Below, piece by piece: positions 16,911-27,025 of a stretch of DNA of 64,000 nt. The position numbers were made by a program, and so were the translations under genes. The stretch is from contig NZ_LXUK01000008.1 of NCBI RefSeq assembly GCF_013072695.1, positions 124,001 through 188,000 on the forward strand. Reading direction: 5' to 3'. The stretch's first letter is position 1. Each line of letters starts with the position of its first letter. This stretch comes from Acinetobacter sp. Ac_5812 (GTDB lineage Bacteria; Pseudomonadota; Gammaproteobacteria; Pseudomonadales; Moraxellaceae). The notes under the pieces are model-generated. The model was not told the origin of the DNA and made no database searches. It saw only the letters and a program-made list of their open reading frames with translations.

Positions 16911-18722
16911 TCACAATCTGTTCAAATTGATCTTTTGCACTAAACCACTGCGTCGAACAGTCCGTATCGTTAAGGCCTGCTGTAATGCAGGTGCGTCAGC
17001 CAAAATACTCACCACTTTTTTAGCACGGGTGACTGCGGTATAGATCAATTCCTGACTCAACAGCTTCTCGGCATGCGCATCTAAAACAATCGCGGTATGG
17101 GTAAATTCCGAACCTTGTGATTTATGAATGGTTAAAGCAAAGGCGGTTTGCATACTGCGTGGCAGTCGATGCGCTGCAATCCATTTATTTAAGCTCGGGA
17201 AAAAGACTTCGAATTGCTGTGACTGGGTGCGATGTTTAAAACAGATCCCGATATCACCATTAGAAATCCCAAGCTGATAGTCATTATAGGTCATCATTAC
17301 AGGACGTCCGATATACCAATCTCCGACAGCGATTTGTTTGAGTTGCTGATTGAGCCAATGCCCCGCATAACGATTCAGTTGCTCGATTCCCAACGGCCCA
17401 TGTCGAACTGCCGTTAAGATTCGATAATCATCAAAGGCTTGAATCACGTTCTGGATGTGCTCAGTAGGTTCATCTGCCTGTATATAATGTTTTAAAGCTT
17501 CAATATAGGCTTGAAATCCAGCCATTAACTGATGTTGATAAGGTTCAATATCCACCTGCTGCTGCTCGGGTAAATATTCCAGCTGGATCAGGTCAGGCAT
17601 ATCTTTATTCAAACAAATGGCTTGTAAAGGTGCAGCCTGAACAATTTCCGTCTCTAGTTTTGATAAGACTAAATCGGGGTCGCTTAGATGTTGCTGTGCC
17701 TGAATAAATCGTGCGAATTGTCCAATCTTGGCTTCACCAGAGAAACGACGGCTGGTCTGTAGCTGGACTCGATTTTCAGCCAATGCCTGGACTTGCTGTA
17801 AATCAGCCAAAACCGAGCCGACATCAACCGAAGCCAATTGATTGGCATCACCGAGCAAAATAAGTCGACATTGATCTGGGACAGCTTCAAATAACAGGGT
17901 TGCCAAATTCAAATCCAGCATTGAGGCTTCATCCACCACAATCACGTCATAGGGTAGAGGCTGTTTGGGGTGAAAGCGTGGTATTTGTCGATTGCCCATG
18001 CCCAGTAGACGATGCAAGGTCAGCGTGGTTTGATTGCGCAACTCATCAGTGACGAGCCCTGATTGTAATAATTTTGGATCATTAAAAGAGTTTTGTAATG
18101 CTTCCTGCATACGCTGTGCGGCTTTGCCTGTCGGTGCTGCCATAGCAATACGAATATCGGGAATGGTTTGGTTGAGGGCTGCAATAATACGCGCCAAGGT
18201 ATAGGTTTTCCCTGTCCCTGGCCCGCCGGTAATAATGCTCAGGCCTTGTTGCAACACCATTTTCAATGCAGTCTGCTGGTGTTCATCACTGAGCAAGTCT
18301 TGATAATGTTCGGCATCAACAACCTGAATCGTTTGTCGCTTTAATCGACAAATCTGTTGTGCAAGGCGTTGCTCTAGATGCCAATATCGGTATAATGCCA
18401 AGCCCTGCTGATCATAGACACATGGGGCAACCTGCGTGCTTGCGATTTCACTGGAAACAGCCAAATCCGCCAATGCCGCAATCTGACTTGGCTCAACCTC
18501 AATACAACTGTCGCCTTGTAAACTGGCTTCAACCAATTGTTGTAATAGTTGTGCAGCGCTAACTGCTTGAGCAGATTGAGAAAATGGTGCTTGTGAGAGA
18601 TAGTCACTCCACATATTTAACCACGTCATTTGCGTTGACTGATCATCAACTTGTTTGTCCACAGAGTTATCCTCAAACTTACCCACACGCTTGTCCACAA
18701 GGTTATAAACAGAGTTATTCAC
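16911..18722 (-). CDS. recD: RecBCD enzyme subunit RecD (exodeoxyribonuclease V alpha)
   Basis: 603 aa from a GTG at 18722. RecD is the 5'-3' superfamily 1B helicase of RecBCD, used in double-strand break repair. Walker A GGPGTGKTYTLARI lies near residue 166, motif II VVDEASMLDL near 265, and the C-terminal UvrD-like motif ALTIHKSQGSEFTH with YTAVTRAKK near 545-580. The start is doubtful: the GTG has no Shine-Dalgarno sequence, and residues 4-28 are a 4-residue repeat (SVYN, LVDK, RVGK, FEDN, SVDK, QVDD) encoded by a 12-bp DnaA-box-like array. The ATG at 18629 would begin a 572-residue protein just after the array. It is the last gene of recC-recB-recD. Confidence 0.92.
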   Translation of the reverse strand: MNNSVYNLVDKRVGKFEDNSVDKQVDDQSTQMTWLNMWSDYLSQAPFSQSAQAVSAAQLLQQLVEASLQGDSCIEVEPSQIAALADLAVSSEIASTQVAPCVYDQQGLALYRYWHLEQRLAQQICRLKRQTIQVVDAEHYQDLLSDEHQQTALKMVLQQGLSIITGGPGTGKTYTLARIIAALNQTIPDIRIAMAAPTGKAAQRMQEALQNSFNDPKLLQSGLVTDELRNQTTLTLHRLLGMGNRQIPRFHPKQPLPYDVIVVDEASMLDLNLATLLFEAVPDQCRLILLGDANQLASVDVGSVLADLQQVQALAENRVQLQTSRRFSGEAKIGQFARFIQAQQHLSDPDLVLSKLETEIVQAAPLQAICLNKDMPDLIQLEYLPEQQQVDIEPYQHQLMAGFQAYIEALKHYIQADEPTEHIQNVIQAFDDYRILTAVRHGPLGIEQLNRYAGHWLNQQLKQIAVGDWYIGRPVMMTYNDYQLGISNGDIGICFKHRTQSQQFEVFFPSLNKWIAAHRLPRSMQTAFALTIHKSQGSEFTHTAIVLDAHAEKLLSQELIYTAVTRAKKVVSILADAPALQQALTIRTVRRSGLVQKINLNRL

Positions 18723-18723
18723 A
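18655..18723 (+). repeat. Array of six DnaA-box-like sequences at 12-bp spacing
   Basis: Six 9-mers begin at 18655, 18667, 18679, 18691, 18703 and 18715: TTGTCCACA, TTATCCTCA, TTACCCACA, TTGTCCACA, TTATAAACA and TTATTCACA. Their column consensus is TTATCCACA, the canonical DnaA box, and the last fits TTATNCACA fully. All have the same orientation and exact 12-bp spacing. Two more relatives lie nearby but out of phase: TTATCTACA (18758) and TTATCCTCA (18781). The array covers the first codons of recD, or the recB-recD gap if the internal recD start is used. DnaA binding is inference. Confidence 0.75.
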
Positions 18724-18761
18724 AGCTAAGCTTTTGTTTAATTTAAAATCACACACTTTAT

Positions 18762-21700
18762 CTACACCATTTTTCCAGCTTTATCCTCAGAAAAATATCC
18801 AAGTATTGCATCCAGACGTAAGATAAACTCATCCTCAGGCTTCCAGTAGAAACAGCCTTGCTGCACCTGCCCATTCATGCCGCGTAAATACAGATAAGAT
18901 GCACCACCCAAATGCTGCTGCATCTCATAATCCTGCAATTTGACTGACAGATAACGATGTAGCGCCACCAGATATAATGCCGCTTGTAACCAATAACTCG
19001 ACAACGACATACTTTCTGCAATCTGAGTAGCCTGATAATCCAGTTGCTCTGCCCCTAAATAATTACTCTTATAATCGGCAATATGGTAACGCTGACCATC
19101 GAAGTAGACCAAGTCAATGGAGCCATTCAAGTAACGGGCAGATTTCGCTTCAAGTAACTCAGGCATTTCGATACTATATTCCTCAAACAACTGCTGTACA
19201 CGCTGCATCGCCAGCACTCGATCCGATAAAGCCAGATAGAATGGACATTCAGACAAGTATTGTCCTGCAGCTAATTGTTTTAACTGAAAGCCCTGATTGA
19301 GTGGCGTATGTAATACTTCACCAAGCCAATCAGCAATCCATTGATAGAGCTGTTGCTCGCCATTTTCTTGTTCTGGGAAATGCAGTTGATACTGTTGTAA
19401 CAGCTCTAACCATAAGCCTTGATAGGTATTTTTAAAACGACGGCGAATGTCTTCTACCCAGGTTTGGGGTTGCTGAAAATCAATCTGCTCAAAAATCTCA
19501 TGCAGGAAATTACCAGCCAAAGTCCCTTTCGGGAAATATTGTTTAATCCAAGCAATTGGCTGAGCCGTGGCGATTTTTTCCGTTTCAGCAAAATTTAATT
19601 CATCTTCTGCTTGCTCAAAATTGGTATCGATATTGGCCAAACGATCCGCCCGAGTGGCCTTATGCTTTAGATGCTGTGCCAAATAACTAAAGCTAGTTTT
19701 TCCGCGTGCATAAAAACGTTGTGTCGGCAACGCTTGAGCCAACAGTGCAATTTGTTGTTGGTTTTGCTGCATCTGTAAGGCTTGTGGTCGCTCTAAGATG
19801 AGCGCAGCATCGGTACTGTAGGGATGTTGAAAGTGATCGCCTTGATTCTTCCAAAAAGCCAAACCGGAAAATTTATTTTTATCGCCTTTTTCTGGTTCAA
19901 ACACCGCATAGACCCGATGGCTGGCACGTGTCAGCGCCACATACCACAACCGGTTTTGTTCTGCTAAAGCACGTTGTTGATGTTGATCCAGCTCAATCTG
20001 CTGTAAAAAGTTTTTATCCGCCACTGCCACGACACGTTGAGTACGCGTCTGACCTGTCTCGGGCAACTGGATTTCAGTGGTAGAAAAATTCAGTGTTTTC
20101 TGCACTTCAGCAAAGGCCTTATTCGCCCCCAGTAAAAATACGATTTTAAACTCCAAGCCCTTGGACTGATGAATCGTCATCAGTTGCACGCCCGCTTCAC
20201 TGGATAGTTTGTGTTCAAGCTCCCAATCGCGATCACTTGGTGAATTTAATTGTTTTAAATACCAGTGATACAGGTTTTGCATCCCTTGTACATGTTCACT
20301 GTGCTGGCTCAAGAGATCAGTGAGGTGGCGTAGATTCACCACAGCACGTTCATTGTCTTTACTTTGTGTTGCCACCAGTTGTTGCCAAAGACCAAACTGA
20401 TTTAGGCAACGCTGCCATGCTGATAAAAAGCCCTGATTCAGCCACATTTCACGTATGTCATCAAACTGCTGAATATAAGCACTCAAACCTTCTGCACTTT
20501 GTTCTAAGGCCAATAATCGAGCAAGATCAAAGCCAAATAAACGGCTGAGCAAAGCTCGTTTGAGCTTGGCTTCATCATAAGGATGAAGCAACGCCGTGAG
20601 CAGGGCTCCCACATCCTGTGCAATGCTGGAATCAAACACACTGCGTTTCGAAGGTCGGTTGACCCGAATCCCCATACGTTCCAATACATATTGCACTTCA
20701 TCCAGTTGGCGATGGCTACGTGAAAGAATGGCAATATCATCTTCATCAATCGCAGTCGGAACATCACCCTCTAAGTACAATTGCTTTAAATAGGCTTGGT
20801 TGAGTAAGTGCTGAATCTGCCACGCCACCTGTGTGGCCTGTTCATTGCCTTCTTGCAAGTGCAACCAACGTAAAGGCATTAGATTGGGTTGGGCATTTTC
20901 AATCAATGCGGGGTGTGGACGTGAACCCGCTTGAATCGGGTCATAGCTGACCTGCTCACCAAAATCGATCTGGCGCTGAAACAGCAGATCCACCACTTCC
21001 ACCAGCTCTTTCACCGAACGGTGGTTATGAATCAACTTATACTCACGCCCCTGTTTGGCCATAATATCCTGATAGGCATTCAGGAAGGTCAGCATATCTC
21101 CACCACGGAAACCATAAATCGCCTGCTTACGGTCGCCGACCATGATCATGCAACCTTTTTGGTAACGCTGTGGATGACGCCAGATATTGGCCAACATATC
21201 ATCTTGGTCTTGGTTGGTATCCTGAAACTCATCGACCAGAATCAATGGATAGCGTGACTGTACAAATACGGCGAAACGTTGTCCTTGCTCGCCTTTTAAA
21301 GCTTCAGACAAGGTCTTGATTTGCTGAGCAAAGGTGGTCTCCCCTTTTTGCTGCAACACTTGCGGTAGGCGTTTTTTGACTTCCACACAGAGATAAGCTT
21401 TTAAATAGACCTGTAATTGCTCAAATTCTTGCTGAGTCTGCTGCACAGCTTGAAATAGCTTTTGCAGTTGCAACACGCATGGATGTTGATAGAAGCCTTC
21501 GGCAATTTCAGCAGGACATTTCTTAAAAATTTTTTGTGCTTCGAGTTTGTCTAAAAACTTAAATACCGCATCTCGCGCATCGGTAAAGTAGGCATCAAAG
21601 ATCTGTATATTCTCTGGGCTATTGAGCGCAGTTAATAATGGTGGCAAGGATTCTGTAAACAGTTTATGAAAGGCGTTGTTGCGGAAAGAAGCACCATTAA

Positions 21701-22475
21701 TATGCCCATAATAGACACCTTCTAACTGAAAGTATTCCGCCAAGCTGCTCAAGTCAATCTGCTGTGCTTGCTGTTGCCACTGTTGCAACTGAGCTAACTC
21801 AATTTCAGGCATAGCAGGCAGTTTAAATTGTGCCGAACTAAAATTCAGTGAACTTTCGACCATCCCAACAAAATGATCGACACTTTTTAGCCCACCCACA
21901 CTATACATCGCATTGATCACTTGCTGGGGTTGGGTCTGAATCCATTCCCGCAACACATCATGAATCAATTGACGGGTATAGCTTTTGGCATCTTCAGTGA
22001 TTTCAGCACGTTCGATTTTGCCACTCTCAAAGGCAAACTCACGCAATAGCTTTTGGCTAAAACTATCCAAGGTTCCAACAAACAATTCATCCAATTGATC
22101 GATGACCAATTTTAGCCGTTCACAGGCATAGGCAATCCGCGGTGCAAAGTTTTGTAAAACCTGTTGTTTTAATGGATCAGACTCTTGTAATGCCTTGGCC
22201 TGAATATCTTGTTCCAATACATCACGAAAAGGTTCTAAAAACTCAAGGATTTCAACCAGACGTAGACGGATACGCGTTTTAAGTTCTGCGGCTGCAGCAC
22301 GGGTAAAGGTGGTGGCAATCACCTGATTAGGCAGATATTTTTCTAAAAAAATCCGTACCATCAAACTGGATAGCGTATAGGTTTTACCTGTCCCCGCTGA
22401 GGCTTCAATCAGATGCAAGCCTTCAAATTGAATATCGCCAATCGGCTGATAAGACACTGGTTTCTGCGTGCTCAT
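18762..22475 (-). CDS. recB: RecBCD enzyme subunit RecB (exodeoxyribonuclease V beta)
   Basis: 1237 aa. RecB is the 3'-5' UvrD-like helicase plus the only nuclease of RecBCD. Walker A EASAGTGKTYTLSSL lies near residues 24-38, motif II ILVDEFQDTNQDQ near 410, motif III GDRKQAIYGFRGGD near 445, and motif V TIHQSKGLEFKIVFLLG and VI LWYVALTRASHRVY around 770-860. The C-terminal nuclease domain carries GSIDLVYFDGQRYHIADYKSNYLG near 1130-1155, with the catalytic D-(x)n-D-Y-K set intact. It starts 3 nt after the recC stop, so the two are translationally linked, and is followed by recD after 39 nt. It processes breaks and loads RecA at Chi-like sites; the Chi sequence is not deducible here. Confidence 0.97.
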   Translation of the reverse strand: MSTQKPVSYQPIGDIQFEGLHLIEASAGTGKTYTLSSLMVRIFLEKYLPNQVIATTFTRAAAAELKTRIRLRLVEILEFLEPFRDVLEQDIQAKALQESDPLKQQVLQNFAPRIAYACERLKLVIDQLDELFVGTLDSFSQKLLREFAFESGKIERAEITEDAKSYTRQLIHDVLREWIQTQPQQVINAMYSVGGLKSVDHFVGMVESSLNFSSAQFKLPAMPEIELAQLQQWQQQAQQIDLSSLAEYFQLEGVYYGHINGASFRNNAFHKLFTESLPPLLTALNSPENIQIFDAYFTDARDAVFKFLDKLEAQKIFKKCPAEIAEGFYQHPCVLQLQKLFQAVQQTQQEFEQLQVYLKAYLCVEVKKRLPQVLQQKGETTFAQQIKTLSEALKGEQGQRFAVFVQSRYPLILVDEFQDTNQDQDDMLANIWRHPQRYQKGCMIMVGDRKQAIYGFRGGDMLTFLNAYQDIMAKQGREYKLIHNHRSVKELVEVVDLLFQRQIDFGEQVSYDPIQAGSRPHPALIENAQPNLMPLRWLHLQEGNEQATQVAWQIQHLLNQAYLKQLYLEGDVPTAIDEDDIAILSRSHRQLDEVQYVLERMGIRVNRPSKRSVFDSSIAQDVGALLTALLHPYDEAKLKRALLSRLFGFDLARLLALEQSAEGLSAYIQQFDDIREMWLNQGFLSAWQRCLNQFGLWQQLVATQSKDNERAVVNLRHLTDLLSQHSEHVQGMQNLYHWYLKQLNSPSDRDWELEHKLSSEAGVQLMTIHQSKGLEFKIVFLLGANKAFAEVQKTLNFSTTEIQLPETGQTRTQRVVAVADKNFLQQIELDQHQQRALAEQNRLWYVALTRASHRVYAVFEPEKGDKNKFSGLAFWKNQGDHFQHPYSTDAALILERPQALQMQQNQQQIALLAQALPTQRFYARGKTSFSYLAQHLKHKATRADRLANIDTNFEQAEDELNFAETEKIATAQPIAWIKQYFPKGTLAGNFLHEIFEQIDFQQPQTWVEDIRRRFKNTYQGLWLELLQQYQLHFPEQENGEQQLYQWIADWLGEVLHTPLNQGFQLKQLAAGQYLSECPFYLALSDRVLAMQRVQQLFEEYSIEMPELLEAKSARYLNGSIDLVYFDGQRYHIADYKSNYLGAEQLDYQATQIAESMSLSSYWLQAALYLVALHRYLSVKLQDYEMQQHLGGASYLYLRGMNGQVQQGCFYWKPEDEFILRLDAILGYFSEDKAGKMV

Positions 22476-22478
22476 GTC

Positions 22479-25400
22479 TTACGCCACCCGTAAAAATTCA
22501 AAAATCGGTTGAAACAACACATAGGAATAATGATCACAGGCATACTGTAATAAAGCGGTTGCATCTTGCTCTTGCAAAATGAACTGCCAATCGCGGTGCA
22601 ATTTACAGGCTTCATTCTGAGTCATATCAAAACCCGAGAAATCCCCCGTATCATTCCAGTCCTTCAATACTTGCTTTTGACTCTCTTCAGTTAAAACCTG
22701 AGTTGAATCCAGCTCAATCCACTCATATTGTTTGCCTTTTTCCAAAGGCTTTAACACTAAGGCAGCAGGCAAGACCACAGGCTGCTGCTGTGCATCGCGC
22801 CAAAGCTTTAACCATGCATTTAAATAATGCTGTGCCTGTTGTGAACTTAAGCCTTCACAAATCACCGTCTGATCGCTAAACACCACAATTCGGCGCTTCG
22901 CTGTGGCAGTGTCACTCTTGATTAGCGCCAGCCAAAGCAGATATTCCAGCCAGACTTTGGCAAAGCGCTTGGCACGTGCACTGGATGCATCCAAACTGAC
23001 CCAATCTTGGCTCAGTTGTTTCGGGGTCACACAGGCGATTTGTAATTGTTTCGAGACGCGCCAAACCCGTTGCGTGGTTTCAGTCGGTGCTGGGGCATAT
23101 TGCTGCAAGCGCTCCAACAAGCGTTGCTGCTCTAAGCGACTTTGCTGCCAAGCACTGTGCTGAACTTTGCCAACGGGCAGCTGATCTTGCAACAGACTTG
23201 GAGAGAGCTGCTCATCCTGCTGCTGTAAAAAATGCCGAATGGCATATTTACCCAAACCATCAAGTAATAACGGTTCAGATTGATCGACCAAGGCTTGTGC
23301 GGTTAAATTTTCCACACCTAAGGTTTTTAAATACAATCGCGCAGGGAAAGTAACATCCTGAATCCATTGCTGACTCTCCAAAATAATCATTTCATTCTGT
23401 TCAACAGGATAGGCGATATTGACCCATGCTTGCCGATCACCTTTCATCTGTTGAATCTGTGACGCGACCTTAAACCATTGGTCTTGGAAGCGCACAGGAC
23501 GATTCGAAACAAAGCCGAGTGGATCGAACGGTTGGAGACGATGTAAATGATACAACGGATAAAGCTGTGCGGGGATTTGTAATGCCTCCAATCCAGCTAA
23601 GTCCGCTTCGGATAAAGGAAGACTGTCTTCAAATGAAGTCTCCCTTTCTGGGAGAGATTTAGAGGGCGCTGGTTTGACAATCAAAGCCAAATGATCACGG
23701 AAGCCCTGCAACACACTAGATGGCTCTCTGACTTCGCCATCATTGAGATCAAAGCCATTATAAAACAGCCAAACCTGTTCTTGTGCCAACAACACGGTAT
23801 CTAAAAATGCACCTTGATCGTCTTCCAAACGAGAACGATCACCCAATTGCTGACGCAGTGCATCCATCAAATCAAACGGAATATGACTGTCCCGATTTGG
23901 AAATTTTCCTGTATCCAAGTTCAGCAACACAATCAGCCGATAAGGAATCGGGCGAATCTGTCCAATCTGACTAAAGGTAATTTGCCCAGTCGGCTCCACT
24001 TGTGCGGACTGACTTTCTAAAGCACGTTGAATTTCTTCGATGATATAAGGCAATGGCAAAGAAATTTGGCGCAATTGTGTTTCAGCATCTTCGTAGTAGC
24101 TGGCCAAGGTCAGCATCCGCTCTTGTTTCTGAATAATTTCACGAATTGCTTTTAAAGCAACCACATCGGCTTGCTCAAACTCTTGCACATCCTGTTTGAT
24201 GCGCTGTAGCCAAAACTCGACCGGCAAACGTTGGCCTTGTTCATGTGCCAGCAGCCAATCACGTCGTTGCGCTAAATCGCGATAGATCTGAATCAGAATC
24301 CCAATCAGTTCAAAATCACTTGGCTGTACCAAGGCATAACTGAGCATCTCCTGCACCATCACATGCGCAGGCACGGCAATCCCAAGTGCCAAACGATCGA
24401 GGGCAAATTTAAAACTATAACGATAGTCTTGATCGTCATCACTGAGCGTTTGTTTTAAATGCTCAGCATCCAAACCACGCTTAAAGCCAGCATCATCGAG
24501 TAAACTCAGAATCCGTTGTGCCTGCGTATAATCTAATCCATAACGTTGTTGCGTCGCAGACAGATTGAGCCAATCAGCAAAGTCATCCTGCGTAAAACGA
24601 CCCTGTGTCAATTGCAAGCGTCCAAGTACAGCACGCCATGCATTTAACGCATCTAGCTGCGCCACCCCTGCAATTTTTACAGGTAAGAACACCTCATGCT
24701 CATGGGCCAGCGCAGGAAAAACACTACGAATCAACGGCTCAAGTTCAGCTAGGTTCGGAGTCAAAATCAGCACATCACTCGGACGACGTGGACTGCTATC
24801 TGCTTGAGACAGCCAATGCAGTAACTGTTCTTTTAAGACTTCGAGTTGCCGCACACTGGAGTGGCAAACATGGATCTGAATGGATTCATCCTCAGGTGCA
24901 AGTTCATATTGCTGGGGCTGAGGTTCTGCCAAATAGAAAATGTCCGACTGAATTTTACCGAGTAACGTTTCAGGGAAATAATCCTCAAACGCGTCCACCC
25001 ATTTGCCCTCTTCTCCTGTTGCCAGTTGTGACAACAGCGAAAAGTGGTCACGCGCTTGCTTACCCAAGCGGGTCAGTAAGGGATGCCGAGATTCACGGTT
25101 TAAGGCATTAAAACCCAAACTAAAACTGTCAAAAAATGCAGCAATGTCTGCATCACTGGCATGGGGATGTTTGGCGATATAACGCTCTTTCACGCCGAGG
25201 TCATAACGCTTTTTCCAGAGGGGATCAACACTGTCGGCCCAATATTCCTGCGATGGGTTATAGTGCAGAATCACCACATCTAGATACTGTCCCAAACGAC
25301 GTAAAAATTGCAGCTGACTCGGTGGTAAATCCAGAATCGTAAATACAACCACCTGACTCGGCAGTTGTGCCAAAGCTCGTGATCGTGTCTGCTCATTGTC

Positions 25401-26147
25401 TAGCAGCTGCCAGAAATCAGCATCGATGCTTTGTATTTCAACAAAATCATCATGAAAATAGTTTTGCCACAACCAACGCTGCCAAGCTTCTAATTGTTCG
25501 GCTTGTTGTAAGCTAAAGGCTGAAGTTTGTTGATCCGTATGCGCAATCAGTTGTTCGATATTTAAGGCTTTATTCTGTCCCCAAGTCGCTAGCCAATTCC
25601 CCACACAGGTACAATTGCTTTGGCAGCCGCGTTGACAATGACCACGATAAATCATGTAGTTGTTAAACAGTTGTGAAACCTGCTCCGCCACCCAATACAA
25701 CATGCTCTGTTTTTTAAGTTGTTTTTCAGTGCCTTGTTGCAGTTGATCGGCGCTGGCATAAATCCGTTGCACAATTGAATATAAAGGGTGCTCATTCGCA
25801 ACAGTATTCTGTTCGGGTTGAATAAAAGGCTGTAAAGCTTGATGAATACGCCACTTTAAAATCAAACGTGGAATATTGGCTTTCCGAACCTGTTCTTTAT
25901 TCTCCAATACCTGTTGATAGGCATACCACTGAAAACCACGAATACGTTGATGAAATTGATAGTTGGCGGTCATGCCTTGTTGTTCGGCAATTTTTTGCGT
26001 CAACCATTGTTCTTGTGCGGGACTTGGGACAATAAAATGCTGGGTTTTAAACACCTGAAAGGGTGAATTACTCGGCTGAGTGATTGATGCCATCACACCT
26101 TGCAATAACACGTCAAGGCGTTGACTTTGAATAACATGAATACCCAT
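22479..26147 (-). CDS. recC: RecBCD enzyme subunit RecC (exodeoxyribonuclease V gamma)
   Basis: 1222 aa, slightly longer than E. coli RecC (1122). RecC holds the complex together and contains the Chi-scanning channel, a degenerate helicase/nuclease fold without catalytic motifs. Family landmarks are the N-terminal FIVPSPAQEQWLTQKIAEQQGM, IQIHVCHSSVRQLEVLKEQLL (middle), DVLILTPNLAELEPLIRSVF, and IPYRLIVLLNLDTGKFPNRD. A cysteine pair cluster (CQRGCQSNCTC, near residue 175) is unusual to see but I cannot assign it a role. It is the first gene of the operon. Upstream is a short A/T-rich gap to a divergent gene. Confidence 0.95.
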   Translation of the reverse strand: MGIHVIQSQRLDVLLQGVMASITQPSNSPFQVFKTQHFIVPSPAQEQWLTQKIAEQQGMTANYQFHQRIRGFQWYAYQQVLENKEQVRKANIPRLILKWRIHQALQPFIQPEQNTVANEHPLYSIVQRIYASADQLQQGTEKQLKKQSMLYWVAEQVSQLFNNYMIYRGHCQRGCQSNCTCVGNWLATWGQNKALNIEQLIAHTDQQTSAFSLQQAEQLEAWQRWLWQNYFHDDFVEIQSIDADFWQLLDNEQTRSRALAQLPSQVVVFTILDLPPSQLQFLRRLGQYLDVVILHYNPSQEYWADSVDPLWKKRYDLGVKERYIAKHPHASDADIAAFFDSFSLGFNALNRESRHPLLTRLGKQARDHFSLLSQLATGEEGKWVDAFEDYFPETLLGKIQSDIFYLAEPQPQQYELAPEDESIQIHVCHSSVRQLEVLKEQLLHWLSQADSSPRRPSDVLILTPNLAELEPLIRSVFPALAHEHEVFLPVKIAGVAQLDALNAWRAVLGRLQLTQGRFTQDDFADWLNLSATQQRYGLDYTQAQRILSLLDDAGFKRGLDAEHLKQTLSDDDQDYRYSFKFALDRLALGIAVPAHVMVQEMLSYALVQPSDFELIGILIQIYRDLAQRRDWLLAHEQGQRLPVEFWLQRIKQDVQEFEQADVVALKAIREIIQKQERMLTLASYYEDAETQLRQISLPLPYIIEEIQRALESQSAQVEPTGQITFSQIGQIRPIPYRLIVLLNLDTGKFPNRDSHIPFDLMDALRQQLGDRSRLEDDQGAFLDTVLLAQEQVWLFYNGFDLNDGEVREPSSVLQGFRDHLALIVKPAPSKSLPERETSFEDSLPLSEADLAGLEALQIPAQLYPLYHLHRLQPFDPLGFVSNRPVRFQDQWFKVASQIQQMKGDRQAWVNIAYPVEQNEMIILESQQWIQDVTFPARLYLKTLGVENLTAQALVDQSEPLLLDGLGKYAIRHFLQQQDEQLSPSLLQDQLPVGKVQHSAWQQSRLEQQRLLERLQQYAPAPTETTQRVWRVSKQLQIACVTPKQLSQDWVSLDASSARAKRFAKVWLEYLLWLALIKSDTATAKRRIVVFSDQTVICEGLSSQQAQHYLNAWLKLWRDAQQQPVVLPAALVLKPLEKGKQYEWIELDSTQVLTEESQKQVLKDWNDTGDFSGFDMTQNEACKLHRDWQFILQEQDATALLQYACDHYSYVLFQPIFEFLRVA

Positions 26148-26262
26148 GCGTTAATATAACCCCATCAATAAATCACCATTTTGCTCTACCAAAATGTCTA
26201 TCATCATCACTATACAACTTCAGATCACTATGTCACGCTAAACACACAATCCAATAAAAAAA

Positions 26263-26291
26263 TTGTTTTGAATTTCACCACTCAATACGAT
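26263..26291 (+). promoter_or_regulatory. Probable promoter of the 26.3 kb gene
   Basis: TTGTTT and TACGAT with 17 nt spacing. Transcription would begin near 26298, downstream of the ATG at 26295 and upstream of the ATG at 26331, which supports the later start. Confidence 0.45.
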
Positions 26292-26330
26292 TGAATGTAC
26301 TATCAAGGGATAGACTTTAGGTATAACTTT

Positions 26331-26837
26331 ATGAAAATTGAAAAAATTCCTGATGCAATTGACCCAAGTTTGAACTTGGAACAGATTCGTGATGAATGTT
26401 TGGAGCTCGCCAAGAAGCGTGCCTATTGGTCAGCGGGTGCAGCGATTGTACCGATTCCATTTTTTGATGTTGTGGTCGATTTAGGTATGCTGACACAAAT
26501 CATTCCAGATATTAATGCACGTTTTGGCTTAGCACCTGAACATATCAGTGTTTATGATCCTGAAACCAAAAAAGTTCACTGGGATGAACTACGTAAACGT
26601 GGTTTTGAGTTCTCGGGTTTTGTGGTGGCACGTACTGCCATGAAAAAATCATTTAATGGTTTTTTTACCAAAATCGCCACTAAACAAGTGACTAAATTTA
26701 TTCCTTTAGGCGGGCAACTTGTTGCAGCCAGTTTAGGCTATTTCATGATGCGTAAAATCACTGAAGCACATGTGCAAGATTGCTATAACCTTGCTAAACG
26801 TATTCAGCAAAAAAGTCGCAGTAGCATTGTAGCTTAA
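26331..26837 (+). CDS. Conserved protein of unknown function with a DUF697/EcsC-like hydrophobic core
   Basis: 168 aa from the ATG at 26331 (MKIEKIPDAID); 12 more residues are possible from 26295, but that start sits too close to the likely promoter. I cannot assign a function. The central segment AAIVPIPFFDVVVDLGMLTQIIPDINARFGL is amphipathic to hydrophobic and recalls the helical domain that follows GTPase domains in DUF697-type proteins; no GTP-binding loop is present. A second hydrophobic stretch is IPLGGQLVAASLGYFMM near residues 130-146. The gene stands alone between recC (divergent) and an MFS gene. Membrane association is inference. Confidence 0.65.
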   Translation: MKIEKIPDAIDPSLNLEQIRDECLELAKKRAYWSAGAAIVPIPFFDVVVDLGMLTQIIPDINARFGLAPEHISVYDPETKKVHWDELRKRGFEFSGFVVARTAMKKSFNGFFTKIATKQVTKFIPLGGQLVAASLGYFMMRKITEAHVQDCYNLAKRIQQKSRSSIVA

Positions 26838-27025
26838 AGTTACAATGCTTAGTTCGACCTCCCCTTCTTCTGCATCATTGTAAAATGAAGATGTTTACAG
26901 TGATGCAACAGATCCATAAAAAAACCACACAAATACGTTAATATTCACTTAATTTTTTAAGCTTCAATCAAGATTGTATTTTTAATCTCCACATCTCGAT
27001 GATAAATAGATGATGGAGCGTCGTT

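Noticed and set aside
18655..18723. The 12-bp array considered as a CRISPR or simple microsatellite
   Set aside because: No spacers or long repeats occur; the units differ in sequence while the 9-mer consensus is kept, which points to a binding-site array instead.
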